This document shows, piece after piece, positions 18,149 through 26,318 of a DNA stretch of 64,000 nt; the stretch's first letter is position 1; each line of letters begins with the position of its first letter. A model generated the notes under the pieces. The model did not search any database. It was not told the DNA's origin and saw only the letters and a program-made list of their open reading frames with translations. This DNA is from an uncultured Dehalococcoidia bacterium (GTDB lineage: Bacteria; Chloroflexota; Dehalococcoidia; Lucifugimonadales; JADFKI01): NCBI GenBank assembly GCA_958295865.1, contig CATQHF010000006.1:186001-250000 (forward strand). The letters run 5' to 3'. The position numbers and the translations under genes are program-made.

Positions 18149-18946
18149 TTATGCTGCTTGCCCTGTTACCAGCCTCAACACTTGCCCATTTGCCTTGATT
18201 ATAGAGTCTGATATTTCCTCGTTCCTAGGGGCAAGTTGATGTATCCGCTCCCTGGAAGCTATCAGATCAAACCTTCGCTCCAGCGCACTTATGCGATACC
18301 ACTGCGACGCAATGATGGAGCTAACCAGCAATACCGATAGCGCCGATATGGCGGAAAAAGCGTACAACCATAGTATGTATATGTCAGATGTTATGGACGG
18401 ATTATCCATATAGGTGTAGTTTCGCAGCATCAGAATGACTAGCATTAGACTTGATGCTGGCAATCCAACGGAGTATCCCCAAGCGCCAATGCCGGCGAGA
18501 TAACCCGCGATGCCGTTGCGCCGTGAACCGTCATTTGCAGTAGCCCGTATAGGCTTGCCCACAAGCTGCCCTAATTCTTCGAGCAACTTGTCAATACGGC
18601 GGTCTAAGACGCTCAATGTATGCAATATCAGTTGGCTGGTCATCAGCGCAATTCTGGCTCCCAGCCATCCCCCAAGCACAAATCCGAACAGCATTATGAG
18701 AGCGGTCGAAGTCGCCAAGTCAACAGTTGCCGCGCCGGCAATGTCCTCAGCGGCTATGATGACCATGAAGCCGCTAAACAGAGCGACGATAATCCCCAAG
18801 ACAAGCATTCTCAGCCCTGGCGGTGTTAGCAGCCGTGTAGATACGCACCCGTTCTTTACGGCATCAAAGAAACCCGGAACGGGACGTTGCCTGTCGGCTG
18901 CTCGCTGATTAGCGGTTGTTATTGAAGATGAATCGATCGGCTTCAT
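18149..18946 (-). CDS. Hypothetical multi-span membrane protein
   Basis: A 265-residue protein with about four hydrophobic segments (near 47-68, 74-100, 155-175 and 190-212). A cytosolic loop after the second pair has ALMTSQLILHTLSVLDRRIDKLLEELGQLVG, likely an amphipathic helix. No family recognised. Its start overlaps the stop of the upstream membrane-protein gene (ATGA at 18943-18946), so the two are a translationally coupled pair. The soluble C-terminus (HQLAPRNEEISDSIIKANGQV) is short. Confidence 0.6.
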   Translation of the reverse strand: MKPIDSSSITTANQRAADRQRPVPGFFDAVKNGCVSTRLLTPPGLRMLVLGIIVALFSGFMVIIAAEDIAGAATVDLATSTALIMLFGFVLGGWLGARIALMTSQLILHTLSVLDRRIDKLLEELGQLVGKPIRATANDGSRRNGIAGYLAGIGAWGYSVGLPASSLMLVILMLRNYTYMDNPSITSDIYILWLYAFSAISALSVLLVSSIIASQWYRISALERRFDLIASRERIHQLAPRNEEISDSIIKANGQVLRLVTGQAA

Positions 18947-19317
18947 TCTTCTTTCAGCCTTTTCAGATGCCGATAGGTGGAGACTATGAACTCCGCCGCT
19001 ATTGTGATGGCTCCGGTAACGGATATTACGATGGCAGACCCAACAAAGGTAACATCCATGACGAAAACTAAAATGCCGTATGAGTAACTTTCTGTGTCCA
19101 GAACTAACGCAGACAAGCGTTTAATTCCCAAATCTATCAGCAAGAACAGAGCTGCCAACGCCAACTTGACAAGAAATAGCAATACTTCTGAAGCGATTCT
19201 TGCGATTTCATCCCTGACGCTCCTGACGGGATTGCTCTGATTGTCTTCGTCCAATCCTAGCCCTTTGCACTCTGACAGAATGAGAGGCGCTGATGATTGC
19301 ATCAGCCTCTTGTCCAT
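18943..19317 (-). CDS. Hypothetical small membrane protein
   Basis: A 124-residue protein with two hydrophobic segments (VLLFLVKLALAALFLLIDLG and GILVFVMDVTFVGSAIVISV) and a Lys/Arg-rich C-terminus. ATG 19317 has AGG 8 bases upstream. The frame is open to 19416, but the extra 33 residues are Cys/Gln rich and unlike a conserved start. It is coupled by a 4-base overlap to the following membrane-protein gene. No family recognised. Confidence 0.55.
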   Translation of the reverse strand: MDKRLMQSSAPLILSECKGLGLDEDNQSNPVRSVRDEIARIASEVLLFLVKLALAALFLLIDLGIKRLSALVLDTESYSYGILVFVMDVTFVGSAIVISVTGAITIAAEFIVSTYRHLKRLKEE

Positions 19318-19479
19318 AGTGTAACCTAAATAACAGTGAGCAACAAACGCCGTTTGCGCCGTTTGCTTAATGCCCGCAACTTGACTGTACTGCGGCTTGG
19401 CGCGACAATCGGGCATGTCGGTTTTGCGGCGCGCCGGTGAGTTTTGTCTTGGAATTAAGAAGTAGAGGGAGCGCGTGAA

Positions 19480-20028
19480 ATGAAGTTACGCGGGGTCGTC
19501 AAGGGACGGACGATAGAGCTGGATAACGCGCCGGAGTTGGCGGATGGCGAAAGCGTTCAGGTTGAGGTTCAAACCGTTCCCGAATACTCGGAAATTGGCT
19601 TGTATCAGGTATCGGTGCGACTTGCGCCGGGTCAGGCGGATTTCGGAGAACAGAGAAAGTACGAGCGGTTTCCCACGAGCATATTTGTGGAAATACCCGT
19701 CGTCGGCGCGGAGTTAGTGCGCGCTATACAGTCCGATGTAGGGGACATAGCGGGGAATGATGGCGCGGCAGAGTACAAGATTGAGCTGGCTCACATGGCG
19801 GGTCCGCCCGTTAGCCCGGTCTGTTACAAGGGCAAGATTTACTTTGATGACGCCGTGCGCGTTCCGCCGCACATCTACGCCAAGGACTTGATGCGAATGA
19901 TGATGAAGTCGCTAGGGGTCGATGAATCCGATACGAAGATATACGGCTTCAATCCAAGACGATACAAAGGCGGCAAGCGGGCTACGAATGAACTCGTCAA
20001 CCAAATACGCGAAGAGTTGGGGATTTAG
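19480..20028 (+). CDS. Antitoxin-like protein with a large internal insertion
   Basis: A 182-residue protein. Its first 32 residues (MKLRGVVKGRTIELDNAPEL onward) and last 30 residues (YGFNPRR to TNELVNQIREELGI) match the whole of the 70-residue antitoxin encoded next door. Between them sits an extra region of about 115 residues (Y-Q-V-S-V-R-L to M-K-S-L-G) that I cannot assign. The 40 bp upstream, including the ribosome site and first codons, are duplicated before the second copy. This looks like a tandem duplicate that gained, or a parent that kept, an additional domain. Confidence 0.6.
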   Translation: MKLRGVVKGRTIELDNAPELADGESVQVEVQTVPEYSEIGLYQVSVRLAPGQADFGEQRKYERFPTSIFVEIPVVGAELVRAIQSDVGDIAGNDGAAEYKIELAHMAGPPVSPVCYKGKIYFDDAVRVPPHIYAKDLMRMMMKSLGVDESDTKIYGFNPRRYKGGKRATNELVNQIREELGI

Positions 20029-20076
20029 ATTGTGAGGTCTTGTCTTGCAATTGCTGAAGTAGAGGGAGCGCGTGAA

Positions 20077-20289
20077 ATGAAGTTACGCAGAGGCGCGGTC
20101 AAGGGAAATACGATAGTGTTGAGTGAGCCTGTGGGCTTGCCGGATGGCCAGTGGGTGGAGGTGGAGATTCGGGCGATTGAGAAGTCGCCGCTAGAGAAGT
20201 ATGGCTTCAAGCCCATACCGCGTAGCAAGGATGGGAAGCCGGTCACGAATGAGCTCATCAACGGAATCCGTGATGAGTTGGGGATATAA
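20077..20289 (+). CDS. Antitoxin of PIN-domain toxin (VapB-like)
   Basis: A 70-residue protein. The N-terminal beta-rich part (KGNTIVLSEPVGLPDGQWVEVEI) resembles SpoVT/AbrB-like or related small antitoxins that bind DNA as dimers. The C-terminal half (EKYGFKPIPRS to TNELINGIRDELGI) is the likely toxin-binding tail. It lies 3 bp before a PIN-domain toxin gene, the usual antitoxin-first order with autoregulation. GAGGGAGCG precedes the ATG. It is a shorter paralogue of the gene at 19480. Confidence 0.75.
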   Translation: MKLRRGAVKGNTIVLSEPVGLPDGQWVEVEIRAIEKSPLEKYGFKPIPRSKDGKPVTNELINGIRDELGI

Positions 20290-20292
20290 CTT

Positions 20293-20721
20293 GTGAGGGC
20301 GCTGCTCGATGTGAATGTGCTGCTTGCGCTACTCGATGAGCAGCATGTTCATCACCATGCGGCTTCGGATTGGTTCGACGATAATGTCGAACAGGGATGG
20401 GCAACATGCCCGATAACGCAGAACGGCTGCATACGCATATTGGCTCAGCCTAGGTACTCAAATCCGAGGAGTATCGCCGAGGCGATTGAGCGTCTGCGCG
20501 CTGTCACTTCCAGCGAATATCACGAATTTGTCGCCGACGATGTCAGCCTGCTTTACGAGGGCGTGGTGGATATTTCTAGGCTGTCGAGCCATAGGGATTT
20601 GACGGATGTATATCTGCTGTCGCTTGCCGTCAGGCATGGATGCCGCTTTGTCACGATGGACAGAGGCGTACAGATAGCGGCAGTCAGCGGGGCAAACGAG
20701 GGGCATTTGGTCGTGATATAG
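20293..20721 (+). CDS. PIN-domain toxin, VapC family
   Basis: A 142-residue PIN-domain ribonuclease. Acidic residues D6 (ALLDVNVLLALLD), D105 (TDVYLLSLAVRHGCRFV) and D123 (TMDRG) form the metal site, and WATCPITQNGCIRIL is typical of this VapC subgroup. VapC toxins cleave tRNA or rRNA and are neutralised by the adjacent antitoxin. The GTG start at 20293 sits 3 bp after the antitoxin stop. All key acids are intact, so it should be active. Confidence 0.88.
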   Translation: MRALLDVNVLLALLDEQHVHHHAASDWFDDNVEQGWATCPITQNGCIRILAQPRYSNPRSIAEAIERLRAVTSSEYHEFVADDVSLLYEGVVDISRLSSHRDLTDVYLLSLAVRHGCRFVTMDRGVQIAAVSGANEGHLVVI

Positions 20722-20754
20722 GTATTATTCGCATCGCCTCTGACTGGAAGCCAT

Positions 20755-21054
20755 CTATACGGAATCCTTGGGATTTCGCCTTCTGGACAGGATTTCTTCG
20801 AGGTCGTCGCCGGCGGCAATCGTCTCTTCCATGGATGCGAACCAGCCGTTCAGCAATCGGATGGTGTCCATGTCAGCGTTGCCACTGCGGGCGGAAGCCA
20901 CTGCGGCGTTCATGATAGCGGCGGCGAACTCTCTGAGGTCGTCCATCTCCAATTGTGAGACGACCGCTGACACCTCATCGGGATTTGGCAGCATCTTCAC
21001 CTGAGCGCTCAACTCTTCATCCGCTATACGGAGCGCCTCTAAATCGATAGCCAT
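20755..21054 (-). CDS. Small acidic helical hypothetical protein
   Basis: A 99-residue, strongly acidic, helix-rich protein (LEALRIADEELSAQVKML, then DLREFAAAIMNAAVASA) with no membrane segment and no recognised family. GGGAGG lies 7-12 bases before the start. It is convergent with the PIN-toxin gene and divergent from the thiolase-like gene. Confidence 0.55.
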   Translation of the reverse strand: MAIDLEALRIADEELSAQVKMLPNPDEVSAVVSQLEMDDLREFAAAIMNAAVASARSGNADMDTIRLLNGWFASMEETIAAGDDLEEILSRRRNPKDSV

Positions 21055-21119
21055 GCTGCTGCCTCCCGCCTCCTCAACTTGCCTTTAAGTCCCGTACAGT
21101 ATATCCTGTTTGGCGTCGA

Positions 21120-21209
21120 TGCGCTCTGCGCGCGCGCGATACGCGACACAAGTACCCCTTCGATTGCCTCTGATAGTGATTCTTCATGCGCTCTGCGCGC
21201 GCGCGATAC
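21120..21209. repeat. Two 23-bp direct repeats upstream of thiolase-like gene
   Basis: The 23-bp sequence starting TGCGCTCTGCG and ending GCGATAC occurs at 21120-21142 and again at 21187-21209, identical, 67 bp apart. It contains an alternating CG tract. The pair lies in the divergent gap before the gene at 21257 and may be a regulator site. Confidence 0.5.
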
Positions 21210-21256
21210 AAGATAGACTGCAATTCCGCAGAAACCACACGGGAGGTGCCATAAAG

Positions 21257-22399
21257 ATGGTTGATTTGCGTAAGTCGGTTGCCATAGTTGGGGTGGCAGA
21301 ATCCGATGAGATAGGAAGGGTCGAAAAGTCCAACCTTCAGCTCCATGCCGAGTCCGCGTACAACGCGCTGGAGGATGCCGGGCTGTCCATGAAGGATGTC
21401 AACGGCTTGATGACGGCTGGGACTTCGACGATAAACCTGGGCGAGTACCTGGGAATAAATCCCACTTTCACAGACACGACGGCGGTGGGCGGCTCATCGT
21501 TCATCATTCATATCGCGCACGCGGTAGCGGCGATAAACGCGGGCTACTGCGACACGGTGCTGGTAACGCACGGCGAGGCGGGACGGAGCGCTCGCTCGCG
21601 CACCGGCGGCAATGCCGCGGACGCCGGCCCGCAGTACGAATCGCCTTACGGCTTCATAGGCGCGCCAATCAACTACGCGATGGCGGCGCGGCGCTATATG
21701 CACATGTACGGCGAGCGCAAGGTGCGGCAGGGCATGGCAGAGGTCGCCGTCGCCACGCGCAAGTGGGCGAACCTGAATCCGAAAGCGTTCTTCAAGGACA
21801 CTCCGATGTCCTTCGACGACTACCACGATTCGCGCTGGATAGCCTGGCCGTTCCACCTGCCCGACTGCTGTCTGGTAACGGACGCGGGCGGCGCGTATGT
21901 CGTGACCACGCCTGAGAAGGCGCGCGACCTGCCGAAAAAGCCCGTCTGGGTGCTGGGCGCGGCGGAAGGCCACGACCACGGCATAGTCAGCCAGATGAAG
22001 AACCTGACGCGCACATGGGCGCGCTACTCCGGACCCGCGGCGCTGCAAATGGCGGGCGTTACGCACGACGACATCGACCTCGCCATGATTTACGACTCGT
22101 TCACATACACCGTTCTGGCGACGCTCGAGAGCCTGGGCTTCTGCGAGCCGGGCGAGGGTCCGGACTTCGTTGCGAACCAGCGCACCGCGCCGGGCGGCGA
22201 CTTCGCCATGAACACCAGCGGCGGCGGGCTGTCCTACACACACTCCGGCATGTACGGCATGTTCCTCGTGCTGGAGGCGGTGCGGCAGATGCGCGGCGAG
22301 ACGGGCGAGCGCCAGCTGAACGACCCCAAGCTGTGCCTCATCAACGGCACGGGCGGTTCGCTGTCCTCGACGGGAACGGTGGTGCTGGGGATAGACTAA
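21257..22399 (+). CDS. Thiolase-like protein lacking the nucleophilic Cys
   Basis: A 380-residue member of the SCP-x/lipid-transfer-type thiolase superfamily. The N-terminal VAIVGVAESDEIG and the C-terminal NGTGGSLSSTGTVVLG are clear. Where thiolases carry the acyl-accepting Cys, this protein reads TTAVGGSSF (residues 74-82) and has no Cys. The late motif is NTSGGGLSYTHSGMYG rather than the usual GHP form. It is followed after 97 bp by a DUF35 Zn-ribbon/OB protein. The same pairing (Ltp2-type thiolase-like aldolase with a DUF35 partner) is known in actinobacterial steroid side-chain breakdown. Start ATG 21257 has GGGAGG upstream. Confidence 0.85.
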   Translation: MVDLRKSVAIVGVAESDEIGRVEKSNLQLHAESAYNALEDAGLSMKDVNGLMTAGTSTINLGEYLGINPTFTDTTAVGGSSFIIHIAHAVAAINAGYCDTVLVTHGEAGRSARSRTGGNAADAGPQYESPYGFIGAPINYAMAARRYMHMYGERKVRQGMAEVAVATRKWANLNPKAFFKDTPMSFDDYHDSRWIAWPFHLPDCCLVTDAGGAYVVTTPEKARDLPKKPVWVLGAAEGHDHGIVSQMKNLTRTWARYSGPAALQMAGVTHDDIDLAMIYDSFTYTVLATLESLGFCEPGEGPDFVANQRTAPGGDFAMNTSGGGLSYTHSGMYGMFLVLEAVRQMRGETGERQLNDPKLCLINGTGGSLSSTGTVVLGID

Positions 22400-22496
22400 T
22401 TCTCAACAGGCGACATCGGCGCGTAAAGGCGGCGCAGTTCATCCTTAAGATGTGCCGCCCCGCGCTATCAATTCAGTTTATGTTCAGGAGAATGGA

Positions 22497-22916
22497 ATGA
22501 CGCAAGCATACAATAAGCCGCTTCCGGTGCCTCAGGTGGAATCGGATGTGTACTGGCAGAAGGCGAAGGAGCACGAGCTCTGGCTGAGGAGCTGCAACGC
22601 CTGCGGCGGGAACGCCTACTTCTACCCCAGGGACATCTCGCCCTGCTGCTTCTCGAGAGATACGGAATGGGTGCAGGCGAGCGGCAAGGCGACGCTGTAC
22701 ACCTACGCGATAGTGCATCGCGCGCCGCATCCCGGCTTCGTGGCGGATGTGCCTTTCGTAACCGCGATGGTGGAACTGGACGAGGGCCCGATAATGGCGA
22801 CGAACATCGTCATAGACGATCCCACGCCGGAGAACCTTGTCATCGGAATGCCGCTTGAGGTGGTATTTGAGGACGCCACCGAGGACATATCCATACCAAA
22901 GTTCAAGCCTGTCTAG
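22497..22916 (+). CDS. DUF35 Zn-ribbon/OB-fold acyl-CoA-binding partner protein
   Basis: A 139-residue protein with an N-terminal helix (residues 15-30), a rubredoxin-like Zn ribbon (C33-x-x-C36 and C50-C51 in SPCCFS, a tight second half) and a C-terminal OB fold (from about 58: ASGKATLYTYAIVHRAPHPGF). Such proteins form complexes with thiolase-like enzymes and bind acyl-CoA. The start at 22497 has GGAG upstream. It is paired with the thiolase-like gene and followed by a strong terminator, so the two form a short operon. Confidence 0.88.
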   Translation: MTQAYNKPLPVPQVESDVYWQKAKEHELWLRSCNACGGNAYFYPRDISPCCFSRDTEWVQASGKATLYTYAIVHRAPHPGFVADVPFVTAMVELDEGPIMATNIVIDDPTPENLVIGMPLEVVFEDATEDISIPKFKPV

Positions 22917-22939
22917 CGCAGGCGCGGAGCAAGAAACAA

Positions 22940-22972
22940 GGGGCTGGCAGTCAGTATTGCCAGCCCCCTTTT
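22940..22972 (+). terminator. Intrinsic terminator after thiolase/DUF35 operon
   Basis: Perfect 10-bp stem GGGGCTGGCA / TGCCAGCCCC with an 8-nt loop, followed by CTTTT. Confidence 0.9.
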
Positions 22973-22987
22973 ATTGCCTGTGGCTCA

Positions 22988-23035
22988 ATAGGATTTTAGA
23001 TTCCTCACTCCGCTACGCTGCCTTCGGAATGACAG
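22988..23035. repeat. Family C short repeat, copy 1
   Basis: Contains GATTTTAGATTCCTCACTCC and CTTCGGAATGACAGG. The same modules occur at 26160-26270 and about 53900-54015. Confidence 0.6.
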
Positions 23036-23057
23036 GAGAAAATTGCGAGGAAGGGAT

Positions 23058-23372
23058 TTACGCGGCGCACTCCCCGCACTGGCAGAGCTTCCGCAGTATC
23101 TCGAACGGGTAGATGCCGGTGTAGTGGGTATCGCTCCACAGAAATTGCAGGGCGTACTTGCCGATGGGCAGGTAATCCTCGGCGCGGATGTTGGCGTCGA
23201 CGGTCGCGGGATCAAGCAGGCGTCGGTTAGTCCACTCCTCAACGCACTGGGCGCACCCGCAGTTGATACGCAGATACTTGGAGGCGTAGAAGCTGGCGTG
23301 TCCGTCGCTCCAAAGTATGCTGACGCCCTCATCAGCGAGTTCTATGCTTTCAACGGCTAGTGGCGCTGTCAA
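23058..23372 (-). CDS. DUF971 family protein
   Basis: A 104-residue protein of the DUF971 group (gamma-butyrobetaine hydroxylase N-terminal-like fold). It shows VSILWSDGHASFYASKYLRINCGCAQCVEEW near the start, LQFLWSDTHYTGIYPFEILRKLCQCGEC at the end, and five Cys in two clusters (CGCAQC and CQCGEC). Stand-alone members have been linked to Fe-S protein biogenesis, but the role here is unknown. The likely start is TTG at 23372 with AGAGG upstream. It is convergent with the DUF35 gene. Confidence 0.82.
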   Translation of the reverse strand: MTAPLAVESIELADEGVSILWSDGHASFYASKYLRINCGCAQCVEEWTNRRLLDPATVDANIRAEDYLPIGKYALQFLWSDTHYTGIYPFEILRKLCQCGECAA

Positions 23373-23393
23373 TTTGAAATGCCTCTGATGGAA

Positions 23394-23595
23394 CTAGGTT
23401 GTGTGTACATTTGCGTCATTCCCGCCCGCTCACCCGTCATTCCTGCGAAAGAACGTCACCCCTGCGGAAGCAGGGGCAGGAAGCCAGCGCTTTGAGATAG
23501 CCTGCAATATGCGAAAGCGCCTACATTTTGAGGTTCTGGATTCCCGTTTTCACGGGAATGACAAGACGAAAAGCCGAATTGCCAGCAGAAGCTAG
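23394..23595. repeat. Family A inverted-repeat element, copy 3
   Basis: CTAG at both ends (23394-23397 and 23592-23595). Interior carries the characteristic CAGCGCTTTGAGATAGCCTG block and CTGGATTCCCGTTTTCACGG. The copy is complete, about 202 bp. Confidence 0.85.
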
Positions 23596-23611
23596 CGGGT
23601 GAAATATCCCG

Positions 23612-24568
23612 CTACCCCTGCTTGATGAGCTTCTGCATAGAGCGCAGTTCCTTGGGCGGGGACATCTTGCTGCCGTAGTCGGCATAGGACACTTCCGCCA
23701 CATAGATGTCGCCCTTGGAGTCGACCGAAATGCCGTGCGGCGAGTAGAAGCGGCCCGGCTCGTCGCCGTAGGTCTGCTCGCCCAGACGCGCCAGGCGGTT
23801 GCCGGATGTATCGTATATGCTCACGCGCGGGCCGAGCTGCGTTCCCATCCTGTTGGGGTTGATGCCGGAGAAGTACTCGCCGACATAGATTAGCTCGCGG
23901 TCGCCCTTGGTGTCCAGGTAGAGACAAGCCGTGCGCGACATGTTCGTCCACTGCGCCTCGAACTTCCCTTCCGGGCTGAATATCTGTATGCGGTGGTTCT
24001 CGCGGTCGGCGACATAGACCCAGCCGTCCTTGTCCACGCCGACATAGTGGACGATGTTGAACTGGCCCGGGTCGTTGCCCGATTCGCCCCATGAGAATAG
24101 GTGCTTGCCGTCGGGAGAATACTTGTGGACGGCGGCGTTGGTGTAGCCGTCGCCGACATAGAACTCGCCGTTGCGCGGGTCGAATGCCACATGCGCCGGA
24201 GCGTTGAAGGGCTTGCCGCTCATCGGCGCGGACGGCTTGCCCGGCGTGCCGATGGTCATCAGCACCTTGCCGTCGGGCGTCATCTGGCGCACGGTGTGGT
24301 CGCCGTTGTCAACGCACCACAGGTTGCCGTCGGGCCCCACGGTTACGCCATGCGGATTGTTGAATATGCCGTGTCCCCATGTGCGCTGCACATTGCCCTC
24401 GGTATCGAAGACTATCATCGGGTGCGTGCCTCTGTTGAAGACATACACATTATCGTTGTCATCGACATCGACGGCGGTAGCCTCTTTGTAGGTAGCGCCT
24501 TCCGGGAGATTTCCCCAGTCCTCGCCCGATACTTCATAGGTATATTCGCCCGAACCCAGCAAGACCAT
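23612..24568 (-). CDS. NHL-repeat beta-propeller protein
   Basis: A 318-residue six-bladed propeller related to peptidylglycine alpha-amidating lyase. Repeats of the form F-x-x-P-H-G-V-x-V-x-x-D-G-x-L/I-Y/W-V-x-D occur across the chain (for example FNNPHGVTVGPDGNLWCVDN and FYSPHGISVDSKGDIYVAE). There is no signal peptide. The start at 24568 (MVLLGSGEYTY) is chosen because GGAGGA precedes it. The frame is open far upstream, but that part overlaps the divergent promoter and aminomutase-like gene. Substrate unknown. Confidence 0.82.
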   Translation of the reverse strand: MVLLGSGEYTYEVSGEDWGNLPEGATYKEATAVDVDDNDNVYVFNRGTHPMIVFDTEGNVQRTWGHGIFNNPHGVTVGPDGNLWCVDNGDHTVRQMTPDGKVLMTIGTPGKPSAPMSGKPFNAPAHVAFDPRNGEFYVGDGYTNAAVHKYSPDGKHLFSWGESGNDPGQFNIVHYVGVDKDGWVYVADRENHRIQIFSPEGKFEAQWTNMSRTACLYLDTKGDRELIYVGEYFSGINPNRMGTQLGPRVSIYDTSGNRLARLGEQTYGDEPGRFYSPHGISVDSKGDIYVAEVSYADYGSKMSPPKELRSMQKLIKQG

Positions 24569-24698
24569 CTTTGTCCTCCGTTGCATATCGCGCTTCGCGT
24601 TTAGAGCTACACGATGGTAACAGCAACGCGCGCGGGATACAAGAACGGGACAAGGGCGCGACAGGATACGATTTTGCGGATGGGCATTCTTGGGCAGT

Positions 24699-24726
24699 TT
24701 GCTTATATCCGACTTGGGCATATAAT
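24699..24726 (+). promoter_or_regulatory. Promoter of the aminomutase-like gene
   Basis: TTGCTT (24699-24704), a 16-bp spacer, then TATAAT (24721-24726), 55 bp before the start codon at 24782. Confidence 0.6.
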
Positions 24727-24781
24727 ACGGGCAATCGGCCTGACGCTTGGAGCGCATGGATGCACATGCAGGGAGTGAACG

Positions 24782-26116
24782 ATGGCTACTATCGAGGAAC
24801 GCTACAACCAGATGTTCGGTAAGTCGGTCGCATGGTATGAGCGGGGCAAGTCGCTGTTCGCCGGGGGCATTACGCATCAGACGCGCTTCACATCGCCCTT
24901 CCCCGCCTACATCGACTACGCCGAGGGGCCTTACAAGTACGATGTCGACGGCAACGAGATAGTTGACTATGTGATGGGCAACGGCAGCCTGCTGATGGGA
25001 CACAGCCGGCCGGAGATAGTGGCGGCAGTGCGGGAACAGGCAGGCAGAGGCACACACGCGGGCGGCGCGTCCACGCATGAAGTGCGCTACGCGGAGGCGG
25101 TCAAGCGGCTCATACCGTCGCTGGAGCGGGTGCGCTTCACGGCGTCGGGAACGGAGTCCACCTATTTGGCGCTGAGGCTCGCGCGCGCCTACACGGGCAA
25201 GACGAAAATCGTGAAGTTCCACGAGCACTTTCACGGCTGGCACGACTATGTTACGCCGGAGTCGGGGCAGGCTCTGGGCGGCGTGCCGCAGGAAATCGTG
25301 GATACGGTCATAGTCGCGCCCGTCGACCTGACGGCGGTTGACGCCATCCTGTCGCAAGATGACGACATCGCGGCGGTCATCGTGGAGTGCAACGGCGCTC
25401 ACTACGGCACATTCCCGTTGCAGAACCCCCAATTTCTACAAGACTTGCAGGAACTCACGGCGCGGCATGGCGTCCTGTTCATAATGGACGAGGTGGTTAC
25501 GGGCTTTCGGCTGTCGCCCGGCGGCGCGCAGGTGCGATGGGACTTGCAGCCCGACCTAACCACGATGGCGAAGATAATCGCAGGCGGTCAGCCGGGCGCG
25601 GCAGTGGGCGGCAGGGCTGACATCATGGAACTCATGGCGTTCCGCGATGATCCCGAATGGGATAACATGCGAAGGGTCGCGCAGGGCGGAACTTACAACG
25701 CCCAGCCAATCACGGCGGCGGCAGGCATAGCCGCGCTGGAGGCGATAGCGAACGAGGGTGTCAACGCCAGGGCGGACGCGATGGCGCAGCGCCTTAGGGA
25801 CGGGCTGAACGAGGCGTTCATCCAGAACGAGGTTACGGGACACGCGCACGGCATAGCCTCCATCATCCATGTCAACATGGGCGCGGACTGCGAGTGCGAC
25901 CGCGCCCTCTGCGACATGCCCTATCAGCAGATATACGACACGATGCCGGTGGCAAAGACGCGCGCGCTGCGCCGCGCCATGCTCGTGAACGGCGTGGACA
26001 TGATGGGAGGACGGGCTTTTCTCGTGTCGTCCGCCCACGACGAGGGCGTGATAGACCGCACAACGGCGGCATTCTCCCAGTCGCTGAAAGACCTGCGCTC
26101 GGAAGGCGAGCTGTAA
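24782..26116 (+). CDS. Class III aminotransferase, glutamate-1-semialdehyde aminomutase-like
   Basis: A 444-residue PLP enzyme. SGTESTYLALRLAR (122-135) binds the PLP phosphate, FIMDEVVTGFR (233-243) carries the pyridine-binding Asp (D236), and K264 in TMAKIIAGG is the Schiff-base lysine. HFHGWHD near 149-155 is typical of the HemL branch. The AKIIAGG and Q-P-G-A-A-V-G-G-R blocks diverge from true HemL (G-K-I-I-G-G-G-x-P), so it may act on another amino acid or amine. It has its own promoter, and a family-C repeat follows it. Confidence 0.85.
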   Translation: MATIEERYNQMFGKSVAWYERGKSLFAGGITHQTRFTSPFPAYIDYAEGPYKYDVDGNEIVDYVMGNGSLLMGHSRPEIVAAVREQAGRGTHAGGASTHEVRYAEAVKRLIPSLERVRFTASGTESTYLALRLARAYTGKTKIVKFHEHFHGWHDYVTPESGQALGGVPQEIVDTVIVAPVDLTAVDAILSQDDDIAAVIVECNGAHYGTFPLQNPQFLQDLQELTARHGVLFIMDEVVTGFRLSPGGAQVRWDLQPDLTTMAKIIAGGQPGAAVGGRADIMELMAFRDDPEWDNMRRVAQGGTYNAQPITAAAGIAALEAIANEGVNARADAMAQRLRDGLNEAFIQNEVTGHAHGIASIIHVNMGADCECDRALCDMPYQQIYDTMPVAKTRALRRAMLVNGVDMMGGRAFLVSSAHDEGVIDRTTAAFSQSLKDLRSEGEL

Positions 26117-26159
26117 AATTCAATCCGCACTCCGAGGTCTTGCGATTGTCAGGGCATCG

Positions 26160-26270
26160 TTCTCACTGTCATTCCGAACGCAGTAAGGAATCTAAAGTTC
26201 CTGCCACAAACACGCCCGATTATGGCAAGGATTTTAGACCCCTCACTCCGTTCGGGGTGACAATTGAAAG
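26160..26270. repeat. Family C short repeat, copy 2 (inverted pair)
   Basis: The arms TCATTCCGAACGCAGTAAGG (left) and CCTCACTCCGTTCGGGGTGA (right) are inverse of each other, with ATTTTAGA-type inner ends. It fills the gap between the aminomutase-like gene and the SDR gene. Confidence 0.7.
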
Positions 26271-26318
26271 ACCCTACTAAATAGGACTAACATGGATGAA
26301 CAGGATGGACAGGATACT

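Noticed and set aside
18063..18239. 58-codon frame beginning MLKVRLADLPGEINRLKRRM
   Set aside because: The first 28 residues look plausible, but it has no good ribosome site and overlaps the end of a membrane-protein gene on the other strand.
13111..20721. Complete restriction-modification or BREX/DISARM system
   Set aside because: No specificity, helicase, or active methylase subunit is present; only a degenerate methylase-like protein.
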